A DNA stretch of 64,000 nucleotides from Sthenelais limicola. Taxonomy: Eukaryota; Annelida; Polychaeta; Phyllodocida; Sigalionidae. The notes under the pieces are model-generated. The model worked only from the letters and a program-made list of their open reading frames with translations. It was not told the origin of the DNA and made no database searches. Of the stretch, positions 22,701-33,600 are shown in pieces (positions within the stretch are counted from its first letter, which is position 1; every line of letters starts with the position of its first letter). The stretch lies in assembly GCA_942159475.1 (NCBI GenBank), contig OW804094.1, positions 53,068,966 to 53,132,965 on the forward strand, written 5' to 3'. Made by a program: the position numbers and the translations under genes.

Positions 22701-25700
22701 GTCATCCATTACTGCCATAGAATTTAAGTTATGAAAAACATAATAAAGCATTTTTGATATTTTAGCCCCATTTTAACATTGACCTAGGTCATAGCAGGTG
22801 ACCTTGACCTTGGATTAGAAAAATAATGGCTTAAATGAATTCTTCATCCCTGAAACCCCCTAGATACCAAACTTGAATGACATTGGATGGGTTTATGTTG
22901 TTAAAAAATATATTCATGGTGTTTTTTTCTCGGCGTCTTTTTATGCTCCTGGGTCATTCTAATGGCTCTGTCATGATAAATACTTATCACAGAGCTCTAT
23001 AATTTCTGACAGAGTGAGTCAACACATGCAGGTCAGTGAATCCATTGTCAAATCATCCATTATTGCCATAGAATTTAAGTTATGAAAAACATAATAAAGC
23101 ATTTTTTATATTTTAGCCCAATTTTCACATTGACCTAGGTCATAGCAGGTGACCTTGACCTTGGAATAAAAAAATAATGCCGTAAATGAATTCCTCATCC
23201 CTGAAACCCCCTAGATACCAAATTTTAATGACTTTGGATGGGTTTATGTTGTTAAAAAAAATATGTATGTTGTTTTTTCTCTGACGTCATTTTTATGCTA
23301 CTTGCCGCTGCTAAAACGGCCATACCGGAGTTAAGCTACCATGTTGAAACTGCTATCATGCATTTTCATGACCCCTAGACATGTGTCTACCTAAAAAACA
23401 TTGGTAGCATTAGTGCCCCCAACTGGTACCAATGACCCCCAAATCAGGGGGCTGGCTCATGGACTATTTGATCGATCTCCATATTATTTAATATTGATAT
23501 TTACCCTCGCCACAATTAACAATTAAATGATTAATCCGAATAGATCACATATAGTCTATATAGTCTGTTTGAGCAGAGCTATCCCAAGTAGTACTCACAC
23601 ATTGGAAACTTATTTAATATAGACAATTCATTAGACATTATTATTACAAATGTTTGTGATGACTCAGATTTCAATATAGCGTGAAATGCTAAAAAAAACA
23701 ACCCCAAAACAGGCTCTTTCTGACCGCCCCCCCCCCCCACACACACACACACCCCTCGGCTACACTGAATAGGCACTATGTCTGTCTAATTGATTGATGC
23801 ATGGCGATAGAAATATATATTAACAAAGAGTTCAGAATTTTTTTAGAACATACTTGGAAAAATCGATGTCAAACAGCCTTTTCAGGCATCTAAAATTATT
23901 CTTTCATTGATAAAAATGTGTCGTTAACAATGATATTTGAGGTTATATATACTTTACCTTACTTGATATAACAAATTGCATACTGCAAATTGCATACCTA
24001 GGTGACCGACAATCGGTGACCAAAAGGGCCATATTTGTCGTGCAAGTAAATATCGGGGACCGACAGCAGTGACCAACAATGGCAGGGGACTGATTGTCGG
24101 TCCCCTGTGCCACTTTTGTTGATTGTCGATTGTCTGTAAGTGGATAATGCAATTTAGCTGCTATAAATACATATATCTTTTTCGTGTAGATCTGTAAAAG
24201 AAGGTGGGACCCAAACCAAAGAACTCCCTACTGAAGACGTTGCAAGTCAATCTGTAAAGAGGAAATCAAAAGAAGTAAGTGCTATAACAAGTATCGGTCA
24301 CTGTTATCTTCTTACTTTTTCTTTATCAGTTATGCCAGTTTGAAGCTCCCGTAAAAAATAAGTTGACTCTCATTCTGGCCACTTATAGAAGTCGTAACAA
24401 CTAACCTCTTGTCAGTTTTCTAAGCTTTAACTTTTAGTGGACGTAATGCATGCAAGCAGAATGTCATGAATAATGGAATATAATTTCTCGCAATTTTAGT
24501 CTCAAACAGAAGGTGCAGAAGCATTGCCGCAAGATTTTGTTCAAGATGAGTCACCGCAGCTTCTTGCCTGGCTGCAGAGAGTCGAGCCCCTGGTTCACAA
24601 ACATTTAGCTCAGGGTTCACGGAGTCATGCTTTTGATGGTAATGAAGGCCGTTATTGTAACTATATTGACCATTTTATTACCTGCTCTAAAACTATGCTG
24701 CCTAGGTTATTCTAATTTTTCCAAAGCTATTTGCTGGAGCAATTTATAGGAAACCGTTGACTAATTAATGCTAACCAACAATTTTGGTTGTCTATATTTA
24801 CCGTCTCTTTTATTTTAACTTGTTCTGTCACTAAGTCGATATTATAATCATTAGTATTATTTGAAAATGGTATTATTCAATATAAAAGAAGAATGCTTAC
24901 AACAATTTGAAATTAATGTCATCTGATTATTTCCTTTGAAGATTATGAGGTCACCTGGGAGGAACAGACCGATGTGATATCAAATATCCACACTCTTTCA
25001 TATTCTGCCTTGGCCGAAGAGGTTTGTAGTGGTTTTGATAATTTTTCAATGCAATTAATTTCATTCTTCTATTCATCGCGCCGTAGTGGCTTATGTGAAC
25101 CAACCAAGCTCGATATGTTAGCAGGTCAACACTTTCCACCATGACATTATGATGCAAGAAATATGTGTACTAGTATTTGTAGTTGTCAGTTTTATGGTGT
25201 ATATTTTTGTATTCACCAGTTGCAAGTGACTGGCCTGTCTTGGAGTTGTACCGGATCTGTGATAGCTGCATCGTATCCTTTTCCATTTTGATTGCCCTAC
25301 GATTCCGTTGCAACAAATAACAGGGTTAGTTGTACGATTTGAAAGGAAGGATACCAGTCATGCATGACCTCAAGAACAGCTAATTTTTTCAGGATATTGG
25401 TCTAACAAATGAAGACCAGAAACCATTATTTCGTTGGCGGCTTAGGGGAGGGGTTCGGAAGGCCGAGCGGGTAGTACTTGAATATTAAACTTAGGTCTGT
25501 TCAAGACTCCCTTTTGAAATGACTTGGAAGGGGCTGACTTTTTTACCTTTATCATGACTGAGTTTTTTTTACTTTACGACTGAGTTTTTTTTTACTTTAT
25601 GACCGACTTTCTCGACTGATTTTTTTCGACTTAACGACCAACGTTTCTGACTTTACAACCGACTTTTCCGACTTTACGGCTGACTTTTCCGATCGACTTT

Positions 25701-28700
25701 CTGACTTTAGACTGACTTTTTCAACCGACTTTTACAACTGTAATAATATAATAATAATAAAAGTATCATTTACCATACAATGGGAAATCGGATAGTGGTT
25801 TCTTGGCAATCACCCCGTATGTGCACAAGTCAAAATCTTACACATGGCTTCTGATTATGAAACAATTAAATGACATAGCCCTCAAGTTAGAAACACATGT
25901 GGTCCTAGAACAACAACTGCGCATGTGGCTGCGACTGGCACTAGCGTCCTGTGATCTCATTGACACATTTTACAGTTAACTAAGAGTAACTTACCTGTAA
26001 GTTGAGGTTTAAATATGTAATTCTATCTAGGACATCATGTAGGGGTTATATAGTCTATGTGTCCGTCAACTGTTAACGTCTACTTATATGACCTCAATTA
26101 TAGCCCCTGTATGATATTTGCCCTTAACGCCGACCAGGTTTGGTCGCTTTGACCATGAGGATTGGTGTACTCACAAGAGTAATCTCTGTACTTGGAATCT
26201 TGACCGTCGTCAGTTGGAACCAACAAAACCCGACACTGTAATAGACCTACCTTCATGCCTTATGTGCATTCAATGCCATCCTAAAAAGCCTTCTTTAATC
26301 GCCGGTGGTACATTCAATGGTACAAATTCATGTTTTATCGTCTATGTACTGTGTCAGATTATTTAAGAATGTTTTATTTTAAAAACGAGTTCTCATTTAT
26401 ATAACTTGAAGCACTTTTTAGATCATTTTACTTACTTATCATAACAATAATACATGTTCTCTGTTGATTTTCGACAAGTTTGTTGCGATTTTCTGTTTAA
26501 ATATCAGGTGAGGTAATGGTTTGGGATTTGAGCAAGGAAGAGGATTCACTCATCGCCACCTCAGGTATTGGTAATGACTCCCACAGAGAACCTGTGTCCA
26601 AGGTTCACTGGATCCCTGACACAAGCAGTAAAAGCGGTGGGAAATATAATGTGCGTATTTTTCTCTCCATTTCCGTGGATGAAGCAGTCTTTTTGCTAGG
26701 AGTTCATTGACCAATTTAAAAGCACAAATATACCTTAACAAGAAGCCCAGTTAATACACCACTTCGTGCCCCAATTAAACAAAAAAATACATTCCTCTTT
26801 TTATTTTCTTGATTTGTATACTCAATTTTTGTGATACCATTAATTTTTAAGTAATACAATCTCCAAAATGAACACTTTCATATACAGCTTAATGTTTATC
26901 ACTTTAATGCTGTGATTTTTCCAATTTAGATCCTCAGCGTTAGCAGTGATGGCAAAATTCTAATGTGGCGGATGTCATCCCACAAGAACACTCTCAAACT
27001 AGTCGACGGGTATGTCCATTGCTATTCTTAGAAACTTCATGAAAATGTTGCCAAACCCAAAACAATTCTGACTTTTACATGAAGAACGATGGCTTGCTTT
27101 GGTGTATTTTCAGCATAATTTCCTTAGAGATTTCAGTGTTAAAATTTTATAGATTTTTCAATCATACCTAGCAGACCATTATGTATGGATCTTTAACTTG
27201 GACACCACTGTAGTCCCAATAATATGAACTACATAAATGAAGATGACCAGGCAATGGTAATTCTAAGATTTTGGTGGCAAGTATTTTTTCCTCATTTAAA
27301 ATCATCTCATCAAAACATGTGCGGAGAATAAGTCAACACATGGTCATTACATCCCAAAATATCCATTAGTTTTACCGCCCCCCCCCCCCCGCCCCCGCCC
27401 CCGCAATGCTTAAAATGCACCAATTGAAGAAAATGTGCTGTTCCCTTCTATCTTGACCAATCTAGATTTGTGCTTCTTACTGACAATTTACCCCGGTCGA
27501 TGCGAGCAAGACGAGGAGACCAAGAAATGGGAGTGACATGTATATCATTGAGCAAGGAGGATGGGGCGACTTTCCTAATTGGATCAGAATCTGGTGGCAT
27601 CTTCAAATGTTCTACACAGGCCACTGCTACTGCAGCTGCTGGTAAGTGACTTTCTCAAATAATGTCCCATATAAATCAACCAGGATTTTATGAGAATCTA
27701 AAATTACACAAATTTTAAAGCACCCTCTGCCAAACTATCGAATGTTTTGCGGCCTCGGCCTCTGCAATATTGAACCTCTGTGGTTTATTCTTTCAGGTAA
27801 TGAAATATCTTCCATGCCCCTGAAGTCTCCAGTTACCTTCACATTTACACCTCATCACGGTCCAGTATACAGTGTTGACTGCTCGCCTTTCCATCGTAAC
27901 ATGTTCCTCTCCTGCGGTACAGACACAAGTGCCCGTTTGTATACCATGCTCGAGGTATGTTTAACAAGTTGTACCTGCACCATCTACAACAGGTGTAAAC
28001 TTTTCATGTTTGAATAAATGTAATCATAATGTATTAATTAGTTCATACCCCAATAGGTTTATATTTAACATATACCTCCCTGCAATCACCCAGTAGAAAC
28101 TTTACATACTAGGCCATCTCAATAATAATAGCTGCTATTAAAAACCTGCTATTGTAACTTCTAACATAATATTAACAGTAAACTGCTTATAATAGTTTAC
28201 ACTTAATCAAGTAGAGTAAATTTTGTTACTGATTATTGTTATGAAATCCTTATTACATATGACAGAAATTCATGAATGATTTCAAATTCTAAAGATATGT
28301 ATATCTATACATATATGAATGGCATTAGTCCAAAGCAGCAAACTTGAATTTTTATCAAAAACGGTTATTGTAAAACCAAAGAGGCCTTAAAACCTGACTG
28401 CTAATAGACAATCAAGGTATTGTTGGTCACAATTGGAAACAAACAGGACTATCAAGTGGGGTCTATGCCTCACTGAGCAATGGATCCCCATGAAACTGGA
28501 CACTTCAAAATTAGGCCAACACAATAATATGTTTGTTTATCGGGTCGATGTTAAGCTGATAAGCTGCATAGTCTGTTTATAAACATCGAACTGATATTAA
28601 CTATCACTGTAGAGGTAGAATCAGTAGGTTTAGTAGGCTACTTGTATTATCATTACCCTCTCATTACCATAGCCTATGGCATAGAGTTTTCTCAAAAGTT

Positions 28701-30139
28701 TCAAATGTTAAAAAGGAATAACTCTGTGAAACAGTTAAAGTTAGAGAAGTAAAAATTATCATGATGATTGCGCTTTCTTTTTCTGTAGGATAAATAATTT
28801 GAATTGTTTGAAAAATTAATATTTTTTATAGTAGGAAATATTTGTTATTGGCGCAGTAGGTGTCCCAATATTCATACCAACCCTAATTTTGCCCACTCAC
28901 CCATGGCATCTGATTCGTTTAGAGAGCTGTGAGGCCTCTAGATTCCCTATGGGACAAGTATGTGAGTAATATATGGAATTGGCGATTAGGGTACATTAAG
29001 TCAAAAATCCTACCAACGATGGGGCAACAAGGACGGCTATGACAATGGGGCTTGCACCGGTCTTGTCGGGGATTCAAAGACAGAATTATGGTCTTGAATG
29101 TCCTCGGGCGAAGTCTTAATATTAGAGCGATCTCGTTCAAAAAGGAGTCCTCAACTTAACAACAGAAAACACTTTGTGTTAGCCTCCTTAATACCTCCGA
29201 TCAAGATAGAAAAGAATATTTATGGTGTTGAAGCTGTGCTTTTACCAGTGATATAAGACATTGAACATTGAAATAAGATTTAGGGAAAAGCAAACAAATT
29301 AATTACAAAATTTTAATGGAATGAGTATTATGATAGCACTAACTATAGACTATGGTAAATGCAATCCTCATTTATATGCCCAGGCTTGTAATTCTTTTGA
29401 TCCCCCCTTAGCCCTTATCAGTCAGTATCCATTATTTAATTAAGTGAGGAATACATATTCAGTCATGTTTTTAGTACCATACATTTAGTTTTTATATGAC
29501 AAAGTTAATTCCAGGTGCAACTTGTTTACAGCAATATTCGTATTTTAATTTATCCTTACAGACAGAACCATTGATAACCCTTGAGCCAGGTCACGGATAT
29601 TTGTATGGAGCCAGGTGGTCCCCTGCTCGTCCTTTAGTCTTCGCCCTAGCAACTGAAGAAGGCAGTATTCTAATCTATGATCTGAAATACAACAAAGCTA
29701 CTCCCAAATACAAACTTGAGACTGCTGATGCCAAGAAAAAACACTCATTGTATTCAATCCAATTCAATCCCTTCAGGTGAGTTTATTCACTTTTGATAGT
29801 AATGGAAAATTCTGGTTCTTTTCAGACCATTTCATTAATGTGGTCTATTAAATGGTTCTCTTATTTCAAACAAGGGGCAACCCTCCACTGAATTCCTGGT
29901 ATGAGTCATAGGTAAAGGGGTAGAAACAATGGAGTGACCCCTAGAATAAAAAGACACATTACTAAATTATTCTTATTGGTTTATTGGAACTTCATATATT
30001 TGTATTCAGACCGGACCTTCTAGCTACAGGAGACGGTGCAGGGTACATTCGAGTCTGGAAACTGAATGACGAACTTTCACATCAAGCTGCTAGAGAGATA
30101 GAACAGTTAGAGGAAATATCTAATGCTGCTTTGGAATGA
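7757..30139 (+). CDS. DYNC2I2: Dynein-2 intermediate chain 2 (WDR34), 12 exons
   Basis: Exons: 7757-7806, 24190-24274, 24500-24638, 24942-25021, 25220-25272, 26138-26319, 26508-26650, 26930-27009, 27466-27641, 27797-27954, 29562-29776, 30010-30139. All junctions are GT-AG and the phases join without a break into 496 residues (human about 536). Residues from about 119 on form the WD40 propeller: [83 protein letters not shown]. The N-terminus has two light-chain-8-type anchors, GTQT (23-26) and ESQT (45-48), as expected of an intermediate chain that holds DYNLL and DYNLRB. The protein is a subunit of cytoplasmic dynein-2, the retrograde intraflagellar transport motor. Exon 1 is an inference: the start context is ACCACCATGG, it carries PSTW as in vertebrate WDR34, and its phase fits. 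Exons 2-12 are firm. Polyadenylation signals AATAAA lie at 30328 and 30401. Confidence 0.9.
8598..9085 (+). repeat. AACGACCAACTTTTTTT / AACGACAATTTTTTT irregular array
   Basis: About thirty units of roughly 12-20 bases, each a T-run followed by ACGACAA or CGACCAAC, lie inside the Helentron-like insertion. The units are irregular in T-run length and alternate between two forms. Related arrays occur at 25555-25740 and, inverted, at 41760-41910. Confidence 0.8.
9351..9400 (-). repeat. LINE 3' tail, (TTGAA)n
   Basis: Read on the minus strand, CAATAAAGAATTC is followed by four copies of TTGAA. Short-repeat tails after an AATAAA signal are typical of CR1/L2-type LINE 3' ends. Compared with the second Helentron-like copy, this segment is extra, so it looks like a nested insertion. 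The 5' extent is unclear. Confidence 0.45.
9600..10084. other. Intron sequence with no recognisable feature
   Basis: Part of DYNC2I2 intron 1. A short C-run lies at 9620-9628; the remainder shows no coding signal and no repeat that I can match inside the window. Confidence 0.4.
11694..12310 (-). repeat. LINE 3'-end-like insertion, copy 1
   Basis: This AT-rich segment interrupts the satellite-like block between two of its modules. Its right-to-left sequence ends AATAAAGATATTTTTCAAATC, resembling a LINE 3' end. It contains no ORF. The near-identical copy at 15488-16105 arose with the surrounding tandem duplication. Confidence 0.5.
13721..14420. repeat. Spacer between the two duplicated blocks, with a 56-base direct repeat
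   Basis: This segment is not shared by the flanking 2.9-kb duplicates. It contains one direct duplication at about 14146-14246, where GATGTACAGGAGGGGAAATG is followed by AGCGTTATAAAAGTGAAAGA in each copy. Otherwise it has no feature. Confidence 0.55.
15488..16105 (-). repeat. LINE 3'-end-like insertion, copy 2
   Basis: Near-identical to 11694-12310, with changes such as AAATAGG to AAAGAGG near the end. It is preceded by an expanded run of about twenty C residues at 15466-15486, whereas copy 1 has about eight. Confidence 0.5.
18987..22060 (-). pseudogene. PIN/FEN1-like nuclease family gene, decayed, transposon-borne
   Basis: Minus-strand segments follow the order of a multi-copy invertebrate protein family. 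The order is [20 protein letters not shown] (about 22000), [18 protein letters not shown] (21560), [12 protein letters not shown] (21440), [19 protein letters not shown] (21315), [15 protein letters not shown] (20830), [12 protein letters not shown] (20320), [19 protein letters not shown] (19600), then a Cys-rich tail CSCKREG...C...[10 protein letters not shown] (19140-19040). The acidic residues in CIIDGM, EDTD and GCDT are placed like the metal-binding aspartates of PIN/FEN1 nucleases; that assignment is my inference. Stops and frame changes occur near 21480, 21850 and 20490-20400, and a piggyBac-type MITE splits the gene at 19717-20289. This copy is therefore dead. Confidence 0.65.
19717..20289. 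mobile_element. piggyBac-like MITE, TTAA-flanked
   Basis: The 573-base element begins and ends with TTAA and has terminal inverted repeats TTAACCCATT(G/C)AGGGCGGG, 18 of 19 matching. TTAA target sites and CCC-starting termini are the hallmark of piggyBac transposons. Near the left end the 18-base palindrome TGATGCCTCAAGGCATCA occurs three times (19737-19845). No ORF is present. It interrupts the PIN-like gene between the EDTD and HAFTGCD segments, so it inserted later than the host element. Confidence 0.85.
25555..25740 (+). repeat. GACTGACTTTTT irregular array
   Basis: A run of units such as CGACTTTACGACTGACTTTTT with variable T-runs lies in DYNC2I2 intron 5. It resembles the array at 8598-9085 in style but differs in motif. 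Confidence 0.6.
28020..29561. other. DYNC2I2 intron 10, no gene seen
   Basis: A 1.6-kb AT-rich intron. Open frames near 28919-29140 have no recognisable similarity. I see no repeat shared with the rest of the window. Confidence 0.4.
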
Positions 30140-30695
30140 CGCCCTTTCCACAAAATTGATTTTCATTTGCAATGATAAGTCACAAAATATGACATCCTTC
30201 ATTGAAATATTGACGATACATTTGTATACATGTACAAGGAGATGAATTTGTCTTTACAGTGTAAAACTATCTGTGTACAATGAGAATCAGTGTGTTTCAT
30301 AGTATATTCTTGAACAGATGATAAGTAAATAAAGGATATTCAATCAGGGGAACTCCCTTTGGTGCATTATCTAAATATACAATTGGATGTTTCAATGTTT
30401 AATAAAGGGCTTCTTTGGTGGGACTACACATTCTCCAACTTTACGATTATAATGCTATAATATAGAAACATAATTTTGAGAGGGAACATTAATATAGTTA
30501 CACATCAATGCCATCTCTTTTGTATGATTCAACATCATACTGATTACTGGTCAAAGAGTGTGTCAGATAGAATGTTCAAAATGAAACAAAAGTATAAGTC
30601 ACATGGTGAATCAAAAAGTCTTGATATGGCAATAATTCGGCTATGCATGTCCCACAGAATGATACGTGTAAGGAAAGGAATGCCAAACAACACTT

Positions 30696-33600
30696 TCAGT
30701 GTCTGCTTGTTTTTTTAACATCATCGTTAATTGGCAAAGGGAGGCCGAGCATGGCAGTAGAAAGTCTACCTACCAGTCCATTGATATGATCTATGATACG
30801 TTTCTCACTGGCCGCAATCTGTTCAGAAATGTTTTGTTTCAGTGCATCCTCAGTGGATTTTATACGTGCACAAAGCCTCTGCTCTAATGCCTGGAGTTCA
30901 GAAAGTCCCTTTGTGCTACTTCCACTGCTACTACATGTTGATTCTGTCTGGACATCATTCAGATCAGATGCTTCAGAATTATATGAAGAATTGCTTGGAG
31001 TAACATCATTTTGTGGAATTGATAGCGACGGGGGCTGTACATGCAATCCCTCAACATGCTTCTGTTTCTTTTTCTTCTTGTTCTTTTTCCTTCCTTGATG
31101 CAGATTTTCTTGGGGTGCCTTATTTGTGTTGCCTTGTTGACTATTTACTTTTTGACTGTTTTTGATTCGCTTTTCATTGTTATCGTTTTGTTTATCTTTA
31201 GCTACTTTGGAGGTAGTTGATATATCCTTCTTGCTATTTTGAACTTGTTCCTGTGAAGACACAGATTTCTGGGTTTTTTCTTTCTTACTTTTCTTGCTTT
31301 TTGACTTCAGTTCGTTAGGAACAGTTTGTACAGGAGATTCTTGCTTTACATGTGAAACACTAGACATAAGTCCCATTGACGCAAACATTCCTATTAGACC
31401 TGACATCCCCTGAGTGTTTTGTACACCTCCTACACCTGACCTGCCAAGGAAGCCACCTAAAGAACTTAAATTGCTCTCTTTGCTCTGAAAATATAATACA
31501 TAGGATAAGATATAGATTCAATTTGTTAAATGAAAATATGATACATTCAAGTAGTATGTTTGGTAACCACAGAACAAGAAGGATTAAGGGATTAGGGTGA
31601 ATGGGAACCATGTTAAATGCTCGGTTATGGTTATCATTCATTGAATTATGGTACCTATTTGTAGCCATTTTAATAGTGGCAGGATGGAGCGCAAAAGGGG
31701 AGGGGGAGTCAAGAAGGAAAAGGAAGGAGGGAGAGAGGGAGATAGCCTGAAGGATGGGTACTTTGCTAGTTTGATAAAAATAGAGACCTTAAATTTTTTT
31801 GCTTTTTGTTGTTTTCTAGCTATAGTTTTTCAATAAAAAAAGTGTTGGTCGAAAGCTCATGGAAATAAATGAAAAATACAAACAACCCCCTTATTTCTAT
31901 CTTCAAAGATCAACTAAGTCAATTCCTGCCCAACCAATATATGGCGACTCCCAATCTCCCCATTGAGCGCTAAGACAGCTGACCTACTTACTATTTGCAT
32001 GCTTGTTATAGCAGTCATCAATCCTTTGGCACGATCAGGAATTTCACCATCCATATCCGCCACCATATTGCTAACTTTCTCCATGTCGATCATAGGACCC
32101 ATTTGCAGCGGAAACTGTGGTTGGGAAGTATTCTTACCCAAGGTTATATGAAGGCTGTGCAACCATAGTTTATCAGGATCAACCAAGGACACAAACTGAA
32201 AGTGGTAAACCAAAAATGATTTGATGGGGAAAAAAATAACAATGTAATTTATTAACACTTGCACTAAAATCCATTGCAATACATTGGTCTTGTTTCCCAT
32301 GGAATTTTCGTAAATATAAAAAGGAATGGCAACTATTTTAAGTTCTGGAATCATAATTAATACCTTCAATGAACACATCGGTTGTGCTTCGTCAAATGTG
32401 TGTTGTGAAAGAAAGAGCTTTCTTTCCCCAGCTACATCCAATTTAATTCCCTCAGCAGTGATTAAGTACTCCCCTGTTGGACTAAACACTTCAATATTCC
32501 TAGCATTGGAAAGGATATCGACGGCAGCAATGGCAAGATTACTCCCAGCATGAGTGCATGTTACGGTGGCAGTACACGGTATTGTTGCATTATCCCCATT
32601 TGCTGGAGGTGGCTTGAGGAATAAATCAACAGCGTCAGCTGATTGTAATTTATTACTGAAACAAAGAAAGTGCATGTATTAAAAGATAAGATCATAGTGA
32701 CAATAGATAAGATCATAGTAACTTGACTGGAACATGCCTTACTTTACAGGTTTCTAGTACTACAACTAGAAATACTAGGTTGTACCAGGGAGGCCATATA
32801 TTTTAAAGTATCTCTCTGGTCCATGTTATGAACAGACCACTGACTGGTGAAACAAAACAATTCTATTATATTCTGGCTAGATCGCAAATGAATCAAATTT
32901 TAAGTTCCTTAAAACCCGAAACTCAAAATTAGTGACTTTTAATGACCATGGGAACCATGATAAATGCTCTGTTACGGTTATCATTCATTGAATTATGGTA
33001 CCTATTTGTAGCCATTTTAAACCGGTTGAAATGAAGATCTAATATTAGCAAAACATTGCAGACATTCTAATGTAATTTGTATCATGCAATCTAGATAGTG
33101 AAATCAGACTCAAAACAGAAATGAAAATGCAAGTGAAAACAGAATTTACTCCACATTGGTGCATGTACCACATGCTATTTGTATGGGCGGGAGTAGTGCG
33201 GTAATTTGCACCAGTTCAACGCATGTGGTATGACATTGCCATTCCCTCTTCCTCCCCCAAGTACACAGCTATATACTGATACATAGCAACCTGGGAGTGA
33301 ATATAGAACCTAAATTTGAATGTCGTACTCGGGACACTATTGCACTGTCCTCGATGTTTGTTTTCTTCCGTAACCCACTCGCCTATTGGCTTGTGGGCCA
33401 CAAAATGAACAAACATCTTGGACAGTGCAATAGGGTCCCTCGTAGCCTACCACATTTTCATTAAGTTCTATCTATGGCTCACTGGTCACTCGCTGTTTTT
33501 TGGGGGGCAGAGCAGATGAAAACTCTGCCCGCATTTGATTAATTCTTCACATCCAGTATTGAAAGGTAACAAGAAGGGATATATAATCATAAGATAATAA

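Larger units (their letters stand above)
17731..23466. mobile_element. 5.7-kb DNA element with long inverted repeats
   Basis: The left end TAGTCCATGAGCCAG at 17731 is matched inverted at the right end 23466. The similarity continues inward through at least 17731-17900 and 23300-23466. Inside that, a module of about 350 bases is present twice on the left (about 17880-18235 and 18235-18570) and three times inverted on the right (about 22265-22620, 22620-22965, 22965-23300). TTT flanks both ends and may be a short target duplication. The interior carries a decayed PIN-nuclease-like gene (18987-22060, minus). I do not recognise a transposase, so the element may be non-autonomous, or the gene may itself be the mobility factor. 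Confidence 0.75.

Noticed and set aside
28919..29140. Minus-strand frame in DYNC2I2 intron 10 as a transposase fragment
   Set aside because: Arg/Pro/His-rich composition was suggestive, but no catalytic motif or terminal repeats could be found.
30476..30718. 80-codon plus-strand frame between DYNC2I2 and PAAT
   Set aside because: It lies in the shared 3' region of two convergent genes and overlaps the end of PAAT exon 4 with no domain of its own.
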